64,000 nucleotides of DNA from Streptomyces agglomeratus (GTDB lineage Bacteria; Actinomycetota; Actinomycetes; Streptomycetales; Streptomycetaceae). The stretch lies in NCBI RefSeq assembly GCF_001746415.1, contig NZ_MEHJ01000001.1, forward strand, positions 62,001 through 126,000, given 5' to 3'. This document shows positions 43,213-51,776 of the stretch, piece after piece. The stretch's first letter is position 1. Each line of letters starts with the position of its first letter. A program made the translations under genes and the position numbers. The notes under the pieces were generated by a model. It saw nothing but the letters and a program-made list of their open reading frames with translations. It was not told where the DNA came from and searched no databases.

Positions 43213-45369
43213 TCAGCCGATTCCGGGGATGGAGGAGATGAGCAGGTCAATGATCTTGATGCCGATGAACGGTGCGACGAGCCCGCCGAGCCCGTAGATC
43301 CCGAGGTTGCGCCGCAGCATCTTGTCGGCGCTCATCGGCCGGTAGCGCACGCCCTTCAGGGCCAGCGGCACCAGCGCGATGATGATCAGCGCGTTGAAGA
43401 CGACGGCCGAGAGGATGGCGGACTCGGGAGAGGCCAGGCCCATGATGTTGAGCTTGTCCAGGCCGGGGTAGGCGACGGCGAACATCGCGGGGATGATCGC
43501 GAAGTACTTCGCCACGTCATTGGCGATCGAGAACGTCGTCAGCGCGCCGCGCGTGATCAGGAGCTGCTTGCCGATCTCGACGATCTCGATCAGCTTGGTC
43601 GGGTTGGAGTCGAGGTCCACCATGTTCCCGGCCTCCTTGGCGGCCGAGGTCCCGGTGTTCATCGCCACGCCGACGTCCGCCTGCGCGAGCGCGGGCGCGT
43701 CGTTCGTACCGTCACCCGTCATCGCGACCAGCTTGCCGCCCGCCTGCTCGCGCTTGATCAGCGCCATCTTGTCCTCGGGCGTGGCCTCCGCGAGGAAGTC
43801 GTCGACGCCCGCCTCCTCAGCGATCGCCTTCGCGGTCAGCGGGTTGTCACCCGTGATCATGACCGTCCTGATGCCCATCCGGCGCAGTTCGTCGAACCGC
43901 TCCCGCATGCCCTCCTTCACCACGTCCTTGAGGTGGATCACGCCCAGGACTCGGGCTCCCTTGTCATCCTCGACGGCGGCCAGCAGCGGCGTACCGCCCG
44001 CCTGGGAGATCGCATCCGTGAGGGTCTGCGCGTCCTCGGCGACCGTGCCGCCGCGCTCCGTCACCCAGGCGATAACCGAGCCGGTGGCGCCTTTGCGGAC
44101 CTTGCGTGCCTCAAGGTTCTCGGAGAGGTCAACGCCCGACATCCGTGTCTGGGCGGTGAAGGCCACCCACTCGGCGTGCGCCAGCTCGCCCTGGTGCCGC
44201 TCGCGCAGCCCGTACTTCTCCTTCGCCAGTACGACGATGGAACGCCCCTCGGGCGTCTCGTCAGCCAGCGAGGAGAGCTGGGCGGCGTCCGCCAGCTCGG
44301 CCTCCGTGGTGCCCTTGACCGGGACGAACTCGGCGGCCTGCCGGTTGCCGAGGGTGATCGTGCCGGTCTTGTCGAGCAGCAGCGTCGACACATCGCCCGC
44401 GGCCTCGACCGCGCGGCCGGACATCGCCAGCACGTTGCGCTGTACCAGCCGGTCCATGCCCGCGATGCCGATGGCGGAGAGCAGCGCTCCGATCGTGGTC
44501 GGGATCAGGCAGACCAGCAGGGCGATCAGCACGATCATCGACTGCTTGGCGCCCGCGTAGATCGCGAACGGCTGGAGGGTGACGACGGCGAGCAGGAAGA
44601 CGATGGTCAGCGAGGCGAGCAGGATGTTCAACGCGATCTCGTTGGGCGTCTTCTGCCGGGCCGCGCCCTCGACCAGGCCGATCATCCGGTCGATGAAGGT
44701 CTCGCCCGGCTTCGTTGTGATCTTGATGACGATGCGGTCGGACAGCACCTTCGTACCGCCCGTGACGGCGCTTCGGTCGCCACCGGACTCACGGATCACC
44801 GGAGCCGATTCACCGGTGATCGCGGACTCGTCGACCGACGCCACGCCCTCGACGACGTCTCCGTCGCCCGGGATGATGTCCCCGGCCTCGCAGACCACCA
44901 GGTCCCCGATGCGCAGCTCGGTGCCCGGCACCTGCTCCTCGCTCTTGCCGTCCTTCGCCAGACGCCGCGCGACGGTGTCGGTCTTGGCCTTGCGCAGGGT
45001 GTCGGCCTGCGCCTTGCCACGCCCCTCGGCCACCGCCTCCGCCAGGTTGGCGAAGATCGTGGTCAGCCACAGCCAGGCGGTAATCGCCCAGCCGAACCAG
45101 TCGCCGGGGTCCTTCAACGCCAGCACAGTGGTGAGCACCGAGCCGATCTCGACCACGAACATCACTGGGGACTTGACCATCACCCGCGGGTCGAGCTTGC
45201 GGACGGCGTCCGGGAACGACTTGACCAACTGCTTGGGGTCGAAAAGACCCCCGCCCGCGCGTCCTGGCTCGGTCTTGTGGCCGGTCGGCACATCGGAGTG
45301 CGGAGCCAGGGTCGAAGTGGCGGTGGGCATGGAGCCGGGCTCCTCGTGCTTCTTGATGTCGGTGGTCAT
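43213..45369 (-). CDS. kdpB: KdpB, K+-transporting P-type ATPase subunit B
   Basis: 718 residues; ATG 45369 overlaps the kdpA stop (ATGA). Actuator TGES at 185-188, phosphorylation site D333 in [20 protein letters not shown], nucleotide-domain and hinge motifs [20 protein letters not shown] and [20 protein letters not shown], and seven or more membrane helices. The 40-residue N-terminal extension rich in Pro, Glu and Thr is usual for Streptomyces. It hydrolyses ATP to drive K+ transport through KdpA. The same frame stays open upstream through kdpA, but that is a high-GC antisense-phase effect, not coding. Confidence 0.97.
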   Translation of the reverse strand: MTTDIKKHEEPGSMPTATSTLAPHSDVPTGHKTEPGRAGGGLFDPKQLVKSFPDAVRKLDPRVMVKSPVMFVVEIGSVLTTVLALKDPGDWFGWAITAWLWLTTIFANLAEAVAEGRGKAQADTLRKAKTDTVARRLAKDGKSEEQVPGTELRIGDLVVCEAGDIIPGDGDVVEGVASVDESAITGESAPVIRESGGDRSAVTGGTKVLSDRIVIKITTKPGETFIDRMIGLVEGAARQKTPNEIALNILLASLTIVFLLAVVTLQPFAIYAGAKQSMIVLIALLVCLIPTTIGALLSAIGIAGMDRLVQRNVLAMSGRAVEAAGDVSTLLLDKTGTITLGNRQAAEFVPVKGTTEAELADAAQLSSLADETPEGRSIVVLAKEKYGLRERHQGELAHAEWVAFTAQTRMSGVDLSENLEARKVRKGATGSVIAWVTERGGTVAEDAQTLTDAISQAGGTPLLAAVEDDKGARVLGVIHLKDVVKEGMRERFDELRRMGIRTVMITGDNPLTAKAIAEEAGVDDFLAEATPEDKMALIKREQAGGKLVAMTGDGTNDAPALAQADVGVAMNTGTSAAKEAGNMVDLDSNPTKLIEIVEIGKQLLITRGALTTFSIANDVAKYFAIIPAMFAVAYPGLDKLNIMGLASPESAILSAVVFNALIIIALVPLALKGVRYRPMSADKMLRRNLGIYGLGGLVAPFIGIKIIDLLISSIPGIG

Positions 45370-47030
45370 GACGCCAGCCCCTCGGCGAGCGGACCCAGCG
45401 CCAGGGCTGGGAAGTAGGTCAGACCGGTAATGATCAGGATCGTGCCGATCAGCAGCCCGGTGAAGAGCGGCTTCTCGGTACGGAGGGTGCCTGCGGTGGC
45501 CGGGACGGGCGTCTGCTGGGCGAGGGAACCGGCCAGGGCCAGTACGAACACCATCGGCAGGAACCGGCCCAGCAGCATCGCCAGGCTGATGGTGGTGTTG
45601 AACCACTGGGTGTCGGCGTTGAGGCCCGCGAAGGCGCTGCCGTTGTTGTTGGCGCCCGAGGTGTAGGCGTACAGAACCTCGGAGAATCCGTGCGCACCCG
45701 AATTGGTCATCGCGTGGCCCGGGGTGTCCAGAGCCATCGCCGCCGCGGTGAAGCAGAGCACCAGCGCGGGGGTGACCAGGATGTAGCAGGCGGCGAACTT
45801 GATCTCGCGGGTGGAGATCTTCTTGCCGAGGTACTCCGGTGTACGGCCGACCATCAGCCCCGCGATGAACACCGCGATGATCGCCATCACCAGCATCCCG
45901 TACAGGCCGGAGCCGACACCGCCGGGGGCGATCTCGCCCAGCATCATGCCGAGCATGGTGATGCCGCCGCCCAGGCCGGTGAAGGAGGAGTGGAACGAGT
46001 CCACCGCGCCCGTCGACGTGAGCGTGGTCGACACCGCGAAGATCGACGAGGCGCCGATCCCGAACCGGGTCTCCTTGCCCTCCATCGCCCCGCCGGCCAC
46101 CTCGAACGCCGGGCCGTGACCGCCGAACTCGGCCGCCCACATGAGCAGCACGAAGCCGACCCAGATGGTGGCCATCGTGGCGAGGATCACGTACCCCTGC
46201 CTGACGCTGCCGACCATGCGGCCGAAGGTGCGCGTCAGTGAGAACGGGATCAGCAGGATCAGGAAGATCTCGAAGAGGTTGGTGAAGGCGTTGGGGTTCT
46301 CGAAGGGGTGCGCGGAGTTGGCGTTGAAGTAGCCGCCGCCGTTGGTGCCCAGCTCCTTGATGACCTCCTGGGAGGCCACCGCACCGGCGTTCCACTGCTG
46401 CGTACCACCCATGAACTGGCCGACCTCGTGGATGCCCGCGAAGTTCTGGATGGCGCCGCATGCGACCAGCACGAGCGCGCCGACGACGGAGATCGGCAGC
46501 AGGATACGGACGACACCCCGGACCAGGTCGGCCCAGAAGTTGCCCAGCTCGCCGGTGCGAGAACGGGCGAAGCCCCGTACAAGAGCGACCGCGACCGCCA
46601 TGCCGACTGCGGCCGAGACGAAGTTCTGCACCGCTAGGCCGCCGGTCTGTACGACGTGACCCATGGTCTGCTCGCCGTAGTACGACTGCCAGTTGGTGTT
46701 CGACACGAACGAGGCGGCCGTGTTGAACGCCTGGTCCGGATCGATCGAAGCGAAACCGAGCGAGCCGGGCAGCGATCCCTGGAGCCGCTGGAGGCCGTAC
46801 AGGAAGAGAACGCTCACCGCGGAGAAGGCGAGGACGCCGCGCAGGTAAGCGGGCCAGCGCATCTCCACCGTGGGGTTGGCGCCGACGGCCTTGTAGATCC
46901 ACTTCTCCACGCGCAGATGCTTCGTGGATCCGTAGACCTTGGCCATGTAGTCGCCGAGCGGGCGGTATGCCAGTGCCAGGGCAGCTATCAGCGCCAGCAG
47001 CTGGAGTACACCAGCGAGGAAGGGGCTCAT
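45366..47030 (-). CDS. kdpA: KdpA, K+-transporting ATPase subunit A
   Basis: 554 residues from ATG 47030 ([20 protein letters not shown]). Ten or so membrane helices and the four pore-loop signatures of the SKT superfamily: [80 protein letters not shown]. KdpA forms the selectivity filter. It begins 9 bp after kdpF and overlaps kdpB by 4 bp. Confidence 0.97.
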   Translation of the reverse strand: MSPFLAGVLQLLALIAALALAYRPLGDYMAKVYGSTKHLRVEKWIYKAVGANPTVEMRWPAYLRGVLAFSAVSVLFLYGLQRLQGSLPGSLGFASIDPDQAFNTAASFVSNTNWQSYYGEQTMGHVVQTGGLAVQNFVSAAVGMAVAVALVRGFARSRTGELGNFWADLVRGVVRILLPISVVGALVLVACGAIQNFAGIHEVGQFMGGTQQWNAGAVASQEVIKELGTNGGGYFNANSAHPFENPNAFTNLFEIFLILLIPFSLTRTFGRMVGSVRQGYVILATMATIWVGFVLLMWAAEFGGHGPAFEVAGGAMEGKETRFGIGASSIFAVSTTLTSTGAVDSFHSSFTGLGGGITMLGMMLGEIAPGGVGSGLYGMLVMAIIAVFIAGLMVGRTPEYLGKKISTREIKFAACYILVTPALVLCFTAAAMALDTPGHAMTNSGAHGFSEVLYAYTSGANNNGSAFAGLNADTQWFNTTISLAMLLGRFLPMVFVLALAGSLAQQTPVPATAGTLRTEKPLFTGLLIGTILIITGLTYFPALALGPLAEGLAS

Positions 47031-47038
47031 ATCCGTGC

Positions 47039-47128
47039 TCAGAACCTCTCCGGGTACACAAGGGCGAGGATCAGATAGCCCAGCAGGGAGACGGCCACGA
47101 TCAGGCCGACGATGTTCTCGGCAGTCAC
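47039..47128 (-). CDS. kdpF: KdpF, small membrane subunit
   Basis: 29 residues from GTG 47128: [20 protein letters not shown] then ALVYPERF. A single hydrophobic helix followed by the YPERF ending typical of KdpF, which packs against KdpA in the complex. Too short for routine gene calling. The GTG overlaps the stop of the microprotein gene upstream (GTGA). Confidence 0.9.
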   Translation of the reverse strand: MTAENIVGLIVAVSLLGYLILALVYPERF

Positions 47129-47208
47129 AGCTTCGCCACCCCCTTGGCAATAAAAGCCACCAGCGCGAACACCGCGACCGTGGTGACGACGAAGGCCAGA
47201 TCGGCCAT
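47125..47208 (-). CDS. 27-residue membrane microprotein at the head of the kdp operon
   Basis: ATG 47208 with AGGAG eight bases upstream encodes [20 protein letters not shown] then AKGVAKL. One membrane helix with a short positive C-terminus. Its TGA overlaps the GTG of kdpF, so it is coupled to the operon and may be its first gene. I recall similar short readings before kdpF in other Streptomyces, but not an assigned role. It could be an extra small subunit or a leader that sets kdpF translation. Confidence 0.7.
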   Translation of the reverse strand: MADLAFVVTTVAVFALVAFIAKGVAKL

Positions 47209-47278
47209 CGCGAGCTCCTGAATTGAGGTTCGGTTGAAACGGACCTCACGAGGAAAGCGCGGTTCTGAGCGGGCACGA

Positions 47279-47333
47279 CCACCCTTGACGGGTCCCTTAC
47301 GGCCATAGGCGCCACCTTGACGAACTTCTTACG
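47279..47333 (-). promoter_or_regulatory. direct repeats upstream of kdp, candidate operator
   Basis: ACCCTTGACGGGTCCCTTACG (from 47281) and CACCTTGACGAACTTCTTACG (from 47313) are related 21-23 bp units with conserved CTTGACG and TTACG, offset by 32 bp (about three helical turns). They lie 70 to 125 bp before the first start codon. Tandem direct repeats are the usual binding pattern of OmpR-type regulators such as KdpE. From 47334 to 47561 nothing else is seen. Confidence 0.45.
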
Positions 47334-47561
47334 CCCACCCGCCCGGCCAGCAGGAAGCCGGCGTCGGCGGACGCCGGGGTCCGCACATGAAGTGCCCTGA
47401 GTCACTGTTGTCGGGCCGATCGCGCTGCGCCGGCTATCGGCTCGTTTCGATCCTGGGCGGCGTAGGCTGCGCCCCATGACCGACCACCGCCGGTGGGCAA
47501 CGAAGACTGCTCCTCGACTGTCAGCAACGGAAGGCGTAGCGCCTTGTCCAGGGGTCCTCGC

Positions 47562-47729
47562 ATGACTGCCACTCCGGACCGCGGTATGCGGCGCATTGTC
47601 GTCGGCCTCGCGCTGTCCGCCGTGGCCCTGGCCGTTGCCGGTGGGCTCGCGGACTGGCTGTGGCTGATGGGGATCGGCGCCTGGGCCCTGATCGCCGCGT
47701 TCCTGATCGAACTGATCTACAGGCCGTGA
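47562..47729 (+). CDS. small membrane protein
   Basis: 55 residues from ATG 47562, preceded by AGGGG. Two short hydrophobic stretches ([40 protein letters not shown]). The phrase [19 protein letters not shown] is reminiscent of DUF2892-like small membrane proteins. Divergent from kdp by 350 bp. Confidence 0.6.
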   Translation: MTATPDRGMRRIVVGLALSAVALAVAGGLADWLWLMGIGAWALIAAFLIELIYRP

Positions 47730-47965
47730 GCAGCCTGTTCTGATAAGAGTTCCTCGCGCGCCTGTGTCAGGGGAAGGCCGTCAAGGAGCCGCTCACGCGG
47801 CGACAGTTCCGCGTCAATGGCCGTCGAGTGGACACCTTGCGGTTCTACCGTCGGGCTCATGAGACACATCAGGGCCAGGCGCGCCCGCTCTCCTGCATCA
47901 GCGGTGCGAGACAGCGGCTGGCCGCGAATGCACGGTTCGCCTGCGCCGTGACGCCCCTTGGGCTA

Positions 47966-48441
47966 ATGCCTCTGACGGACGCCAGCGCAGGCAGGGTCAC
48001 GCTGTTGCGTGCCGCGCTGTGGTCCGCACTCGCCGTGCTGCTGTTCGTGGTGCTTGTTCCTGCTCAGGTGTCGGCGGGCCCGGGCTGGATGGCGTGCCTG
48101 GGTCTGCTGCGCGAGCGAAGCGTGCGCACGGACCGTCTGGTGTCGGCCCGCTGGTGCGACGGCGGCCGGCAACCGGTCCCTCGAGGCCCGGCCGGGCCGC
48201 TTCGAGGGCGATCCGCACGTCCTCGTCGCCATTGGGCCGCTGCGGCGGCTGCTCGACGAGGACGTGCCCGCCTGCCACACCCGCGGGCTGTTGCTGTGCG
48301 GTGCGAGCGGAATGCGTCAGCTGTGCGCGTATCGACCGTGGGACGGCCCAAGCCGTCTTCAAGGTGTCCCATCTGAACCAGCGCACCGCCCGTCAGCCAC
48401 CGACATGGATGCCGGGGCGCCGGGTGGGGTCGGGTTCGTGA
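47966..48441 (+). pseudogene. small membrane-anchored hypothetical protein, two frameshifts
   Basis: From ATG 47966: MPLTDASAGRVTLLRAALWS, ALAVLLFVVLVPAQVSAGPG, LLRERSVRTDRLVSARWCDG. The phase then changes near 48160 to SLEARPGRFEGDPHVLVAIG, PLRRLLDEDVPACHTRGLLL, and again near 48325 to ARIDRGTAQAVFKVSHL. Put together this is the common Streptomyces protein with one membrane span and a short C-terminal domain. The 3' end overlaps the convergent APC gene. Confidence 0.5.
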
Positions 48442-50383
48442 CTGCGGATGATTTCGCGGGTGACCGGAGCGGTGTCGCCGCGGCCGATCAGGAAGTAGCG
48501 GAACATGTGCATCAGCGGGCTGCCCTCGGCCCAGGCGAAGTAGCAGTGCGGCTGGACACCGGTGGCGTCGCGCAGGGCCAGCAGAACCGCGGCGATGGCG
48601 TTCGGCGCGGCCGGGGCCTCGGCGCGCAGAATCCGGTAGCCGTCCACTTCGACGCCGTGGACGGTGAGGGTTTCGCTGAAGTCGGAGGGGTCGACGACGT
48701 CGATCTCCAGGAACAGGACGTCCGCGCGGCCGGGTACCGGGTTGGTGCCGCGCTGTTCGCGCTCCTTGTCGGAGTACTCCGCCAGATCGCCGGCCTGGCG
48801 GCGGTTGGCGATGATGTTGATCGAGTTGTCGTGGGCGAGCGTGTCGGTGATGAACCGGCGCGCGGCCTCGTCGAAGACGAGGCGGTCGGCGCGCAGTTCG
48901 GTGGTACGCGACACCCGGGACACCAGCGACACGGCGATGATGCCGGCGATGAACATGCCCGAGATGGTGATGCCGTCGGGCTTGTCGACGATGTTGTACA
49001 CCAAGGCGTAGAGCAGGATCACGGTGAGCAGGGCGAAGCCTGTGGCGGTCGCGCGTCGGCGGCGGCGTACCGAGGACACGGTGACGGCGAAGGCGCCGGA
49101 GACCATCATGGCCAAAATGCCGGTGGCGTACGCGCCGGCCTGGGCGTCGACGTCGGCGTCGAACGCGATGGTGATGACGACGCACAGCGCGGTGTAGACG
49201 ATCACCACGGGGCGTACCGCGCGTCCCCACTCGGGGCCATGCCGTAGTCGGGCAGGTACCTGGGCACGATGTTGACCAGGCCGGCCATCGCGGATGCGCC
49301 GGCGAACCACAGAATCAAGATGGTGCTGATGTCGTAGACGGTGCCGAACGCCTCACCAACGTGCTCGTGAGCCAGCCAGGCCAGGGCGCGGCCGTTGGCC
49401 GTACCCCCCTCCTCGAACTCCTTCTCTGGAATGAGGACGGTGGTGACGAAGCTGGCGGACAACAGGTAGACGCTCATGATCAGCGCGGCGGTGGTCAGCA
49501 GCCTGCGGGCGTTGCGGATCCGCGAGCGCAGCCGCTGCCCGGCATCGGCACCCTTGGCGGCCACGAGCGGCATCATGCTCACGCCGGTCTCGAAGCCGGA
49601 CAGGCCAAGCACCAGCAGCGGAAACGCCAGCAGCGCCGGCCGCATGAGGTCCCCCAGGCCGCCGCCCTCGTCGCCCAGCGCGTCCGTCCACGCCGACCAC
49701 GCCCCCGGCGTGGTGAACACATCCACCAGACCCACACCGATGACCACCGCGTTCAGGGCCAGGAAGACCGCGACCAGCGGGATGGCCACAATGACCGCTT
49801 CACTGAACCCCAGCAGGAACACCCCTCCGAGCACCAGCAGCAACGCCACCGTCAGGGCGACCTCGTGACCGTGCAGCGCCTCGGGAAAAAAGGGGTTCTC
49901 CACCACGTGCACGGAGGCGTCCGCCGTGGACAGGGTGATCGTGATGATCCACGACGTGGCCACGAACCCGAGCAGGACCAGCACGAACAGCTTGCCCCGC
50001 CAAAACGGCAGCAGGTCCTCCAGCATCGCCACCGACCCGGCTCCGTGGGGGCTCTCCTTCGCCACCCGCCGGTACATCGGCAGCATTCCCAGCAAGGTCA
50101 GCGCCACGATCAGCAGTGTCGCCAGGGGCGAGACCGCCCCGGCGGCGAGTGCGGCGATCGCCGGTACGTAGGCCAGGCTGGAGAAGTAGTCCACACCGGT
50201 CAGGCACATCACCTTCCACCAGGCGTGCGGCTCGGCATGCCCCTCGCCCGCGGCCGGACCGACCGGCTGCACCTGGTGGCGCAGCAACCACCGCGCCACG
50301 CCGCCGGACGGCTGAGCCCGCAGAGCAGGACTGTCCACCACCTCCGGCATCCCCGTCTGATCCGCATCGCTCATATCCCCCAT
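48393..50383 (-). pseudogene. APC-superfamily transporter, one-base frameshift
   Basis: From ATG 50383: after 50 residues the membrane part starts [20 protein letters not shown], with about 11 helices and the motif-like [20 protein letters not shown]. At about 49235 (GGCCCCGAGTGGGG, one G short) the reading changes phase; the second frame reads [20 protein letters not shown], then a cytosolic C-terminal domain ([40 protein letters not shown]). About 660 residues in total. It lies between kdp and kimA. Substrate unknown, amino acid or cation; association with K+ genes is suggestive only. Confidence 0.75.
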
Positions 50384-50820
50384 CACCCTTCCGACCTCTC
50401 CAGCGCACCTGCACAACGCCCACCAGCTAAGGACTCGCGACGATCATCGAGTATGAGCCTGCCCCCGACGCGGCCCCGCACCGGACAGGCCCGCTGAAGT
50501 ACCCGCGCTGACCCTGTGCCCCGGGCACTGCCTGCCACCCCGGTCACCGGTACCCGCACCTCAACAACCCACGTAGAACGGCGCAACGCACCCGCGGAAG
50601 GCCCCGCCTACCGGCCTGCACGCCTCCGCGCCCGGAAGACACCGCAAGGGTCCTGAAAGGTCCCGGCCTAAAAAACCTTTACGCATCCCTAACGCCTGAG
50701 ACGACCGCATCGCGCGGTGGCGGCGCAGCAGGCAGGAGCCGCCACGACCGGCCACTGCAGCGGCCTCCGGCGGGTGTCAGGCGAGCACGCGCAATTCGCG
50801 ACCGCGCGTCGGTGCCAGCC
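50384..50820. other. no gene recognised
   Basis: About 440 bp upstream of the APC gene. Contains AAAAAACCTTTACGCATCCC near 50669, an AT-rich patch suitable for a promoter. No protein-like reading. Confidence 0.4.
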
Positions 50821-50960
50821 GTTTCACCCCGCCGAATCCGTGACCCACAACTGATCGGCACAGTTGAGCCGGGCGACGCGGGCGAACCAACCGGTTCGGG
50901 CTGCTCGCTTCGGGGGCCCCGACAACCGCGCCTGGCCCGGGGCCCCACCCGTACCCATTG
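50821..50960. repeat. dispersed non-coding repeat, copy B (distal half)
   Basis: Shares with copy C the blocks CCGTGACCCA, CACAGTTGAGCCGGGCGACG (identical 22 nt from 50859) and GGGCCCCGACAACCGCGCCT (identical 20 nt from 50914). The proximal hairpin of copies A and C is absent. The remaining DNA to 51327 shows nothing recognisable. Confidence 0.55.
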
Positions 50961-51327
50961 GTTCCGGTGTTCGGCGAATTCCCCCGGTCGCACACGCGGC
51001 ACGGCCGTCACACCTCCCGGAGCGGGCGTCGATGGGACTGGACGGCGCATCACAGGGCGCTCCTGGGGCAGCGTCGCTGCGCGAGGGCCCTACGGGCGCC
51101 ACCCATGACCCACCACCCGGCCCACGCCCGCGTAAACGTCCGGCACCCCCAATCCCCCTGCCGGCCTACGCCGATTCGCCCCATTGGACGCCACGCCTTC
51201 TCATGGAAGCAGCATGCGGACAAGGCCCCGCAGGGCCGCCGGCGCAGAAAGGCACACCGATGCGGACAGCCTTCGCACCCCCACCCTCATCCGGATGTGG
51301 GGTAGTCCAGACGTACCGGCCGGTACA

Positions 51328-51600
51328 GCGTGGTGCAGGGACGGGGGGAGGGATGGCCCCGCACCACGCTGCTCTGCCGGGTGCCCCCGAGGGCGCCTGC
51401 CCGACAGCATCCCCCGAACCCCGAAAGGTCCCCCCACCGAAACGGCAGTACCCACCACACTTCACCCAGCCGGGCCCGTGACCCACGATTCACCACCACA
51501 GTTGAGCCGGGCGACGCGCGCAACCCCTGGGATTCCATTGCTCGCGTTCCGCGGGCCCCGACAACCGCGCCTCGGCTCGGCGCCCCCACCCACCCCAGCC
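51328..51600. repeat. dispersed non-coding repeat, copy C (full)
   Basis: GCGTGGTGC (51328-51336) / GCACCACGC (51361-51369) hairpin, CCGAAACGGC (51437), CCCACCACACTTCACCC, CCCGTGACCCA (51476), CACAGTTGAGCCGGGCGACG (51497) and GGGCCCCGACAACCGCGCCT (51553). Ends about 175 bp before the kimA start. Confidence 0.55.
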
Positions 51601-51776
51601 CCATCGGGCCCAAGCGACGGGGCGGCGTGTACAAACCGCCAGAGCTTCGGTGCTTCAGCGCCGCAGGAAGAGCATCGGGGTGCTCCTGGTGACACAGAAG
51701 TCGGGGGGATCCGCCACGCTCGCATGCGCTGGCGCCTTCGCCGGATTTCGCACTGCTGCTGAGCACACTGAGCCAT

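Noticed and set aside
42631..45417. 928-codon open frame antisense to kdpC/kdpB
   Set aside because: Composition is Asp/Gly/Arg/His-rich with no domains; mirrors the real codons on the other strand.
43213..47061. One 1282-codon open frame on the minus strand covering kdpB and kdpA
   Set aside because: Only its kdpB part reads as protein; over kdpA it is a shifted frame kept open by high GC. kdpA is encoded in the other phase.
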